From Maribacter sedimenticola (GTDB taxonomy: Bacteria > Bacteroidota > Bacteroidia > Flavobacteriales > Flavobacteriaceae), in the NCBI RefSeq assembly GCF_900188415.1, contig NZ_FZNV01000009.1, positions 51,176 through 115,175 of the forward strand: a stretch of 64,000 nt of DNA, written 5' to 3'. Shown here piece by piece: positions 63,853-64,000 of this stretch; the first letter of the stretch is position 1, and every line of letters starts with the position of its first letter. Under the pieces are notes generated by a model, which searched no databases, was not told where the DNA came from, and worked only from the letters and a program-made list of their open reading frames with translations. The position numbers were made by a program, and so were the translations under genes.

Positions 63853-64000
63853 ATGGGGAAAAAATTTTTATTATTTGTTTTCATTGTTTTTTTTCACTTT
63901 TACAAAACATTTGCCCAAACACCCTCAACTGAAGGAGAATGGAGCCCGGTTCTTAATATGGGCATTGTACCAGTTGCGGCCGCGAATCTTCCCGATGGCA
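63853..64000 (+). CDS. Probable secreted galactose oxidase/kelch-type protein (5' end only)
   Basis: The first 49 codons lie in the window. The start (MGKKFLLFVFIVFF) and a signal peptide ending K-T-F-A-Q are clear. The mature N-terminus E-G-E-W-S-P-V-L-N-M-G-I-V-P-V-A-A-A-N-L-P-D-G matches the typical opening of galactose/glyoxal oxidase-like kelch proteins (W-S-x-x-x-x-x-P-x-x-x-V-x-x-x-x-L-P-D-G). This is a family guess from a short fragment; metal ligands lie outside the window. Confidence 0.6.
   Translation, partial: MGKKFLLFVFIVFFHFYKTFAQTPSTEGEWSPVLNMGIVPVAAANLPDG

Overview
The window looks like an ordinary chromosomal stretch from a marine member of the Flavobacteriaceae (Bacteroidota), in the neighbourhood of Maribacter, Zobellia or Arenibacter. 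That placement is inference. It rests on moderate A+T content, gliding-bacterium style lipoproteins (Cys followed by acidic residues), -7 promoter boxes of the TAnnTTTG type, little sign of Shine-Dalgarno sequences, and family content typical of the group (bacillithiol enzyme BshC, DUF2807 GIN domain proteins, DUF1080, the RDD/SpoIIM/DUF4129/DUF4350/MoxR/DUF58 block). I see no tRNA, rRNA, insertion sequence, prophage or CRISPR array. Genes are packed tightly and often overlap.

Layout. 1-4.4 kb: a partial DUF2339 membrane protein and a secreted M14 metallopeptidase. 4.5-9.2 kb: bshC translationally coupled to a GT39-type glycosyltransferase, an FMN-binding split-barrel protein, a 381-base spacer with two tandem hairpins, and a SIMPL-domain protein. 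9.2-13.9 kb: guaA followed by a five-LysM/receptor-fold lipoprotein, OsmC and a DUF922 putative protease, apparently one operon. 14-18.7 kb: an exported hydroxypyruvate-isomerase-like protein, DUF3820, pyrG and yidC. 19-21.5 kb: a five-domain fasciclin lipoprotein. 21.8-24 kb: mnmA and a nitronate-monooxygenase-like protein.

24-32 kb is the most interesting metabolic stretch. It holds a 1142-residue lipoprotein joining a sugar-dehydrogenase-like propeller, HEAT repeats and a c-type cytochrome domain; a divergent exported DUF1080 protein with a clear promoter and a palindrome over its -33 box; an exported Gfo/Idh/MocA oxidoreductase; and a membrane histidine kinase. With the TIM-barrel protein at 14 kb these are the parts expected of a 3-keto-glycoside route acting outside the cytoplasm, here probably with an electron-transferring dehydrogenase.

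33-40 kb is the conserved MoxR/DUF58 envelope block with a divergent RDD protein. 40-46.9 kb: a UPF0126 channel-like protein, a cyclophilin lipoprotein and a Nudix hydrolase whose start codons overlap on opposite strands, an acyltransferase, an ECF sigma factor with a membrane partner, an M20 amidohydrolase and a type II NADH dehydrogenase. 47-53 kb: xerD flanked by small exported proteins, aroQ, a PQQ-type sugar dehydrogenase, lpdA and msrB. 53.3-60.7 kb: a collagen-like lipoprotein, glgB, a GH31 alpha-glucosidase, an M48 lipoprotein and an MFS transporter. 60.7-63.7 kb: an ECF sigma/anti-sigma operon that also encodes two exported ladder proteins (DUF4097-like and DUF2807). The window ends in the first 49 codons of a probable galactose-oxidase/kelch-type secreted protein.
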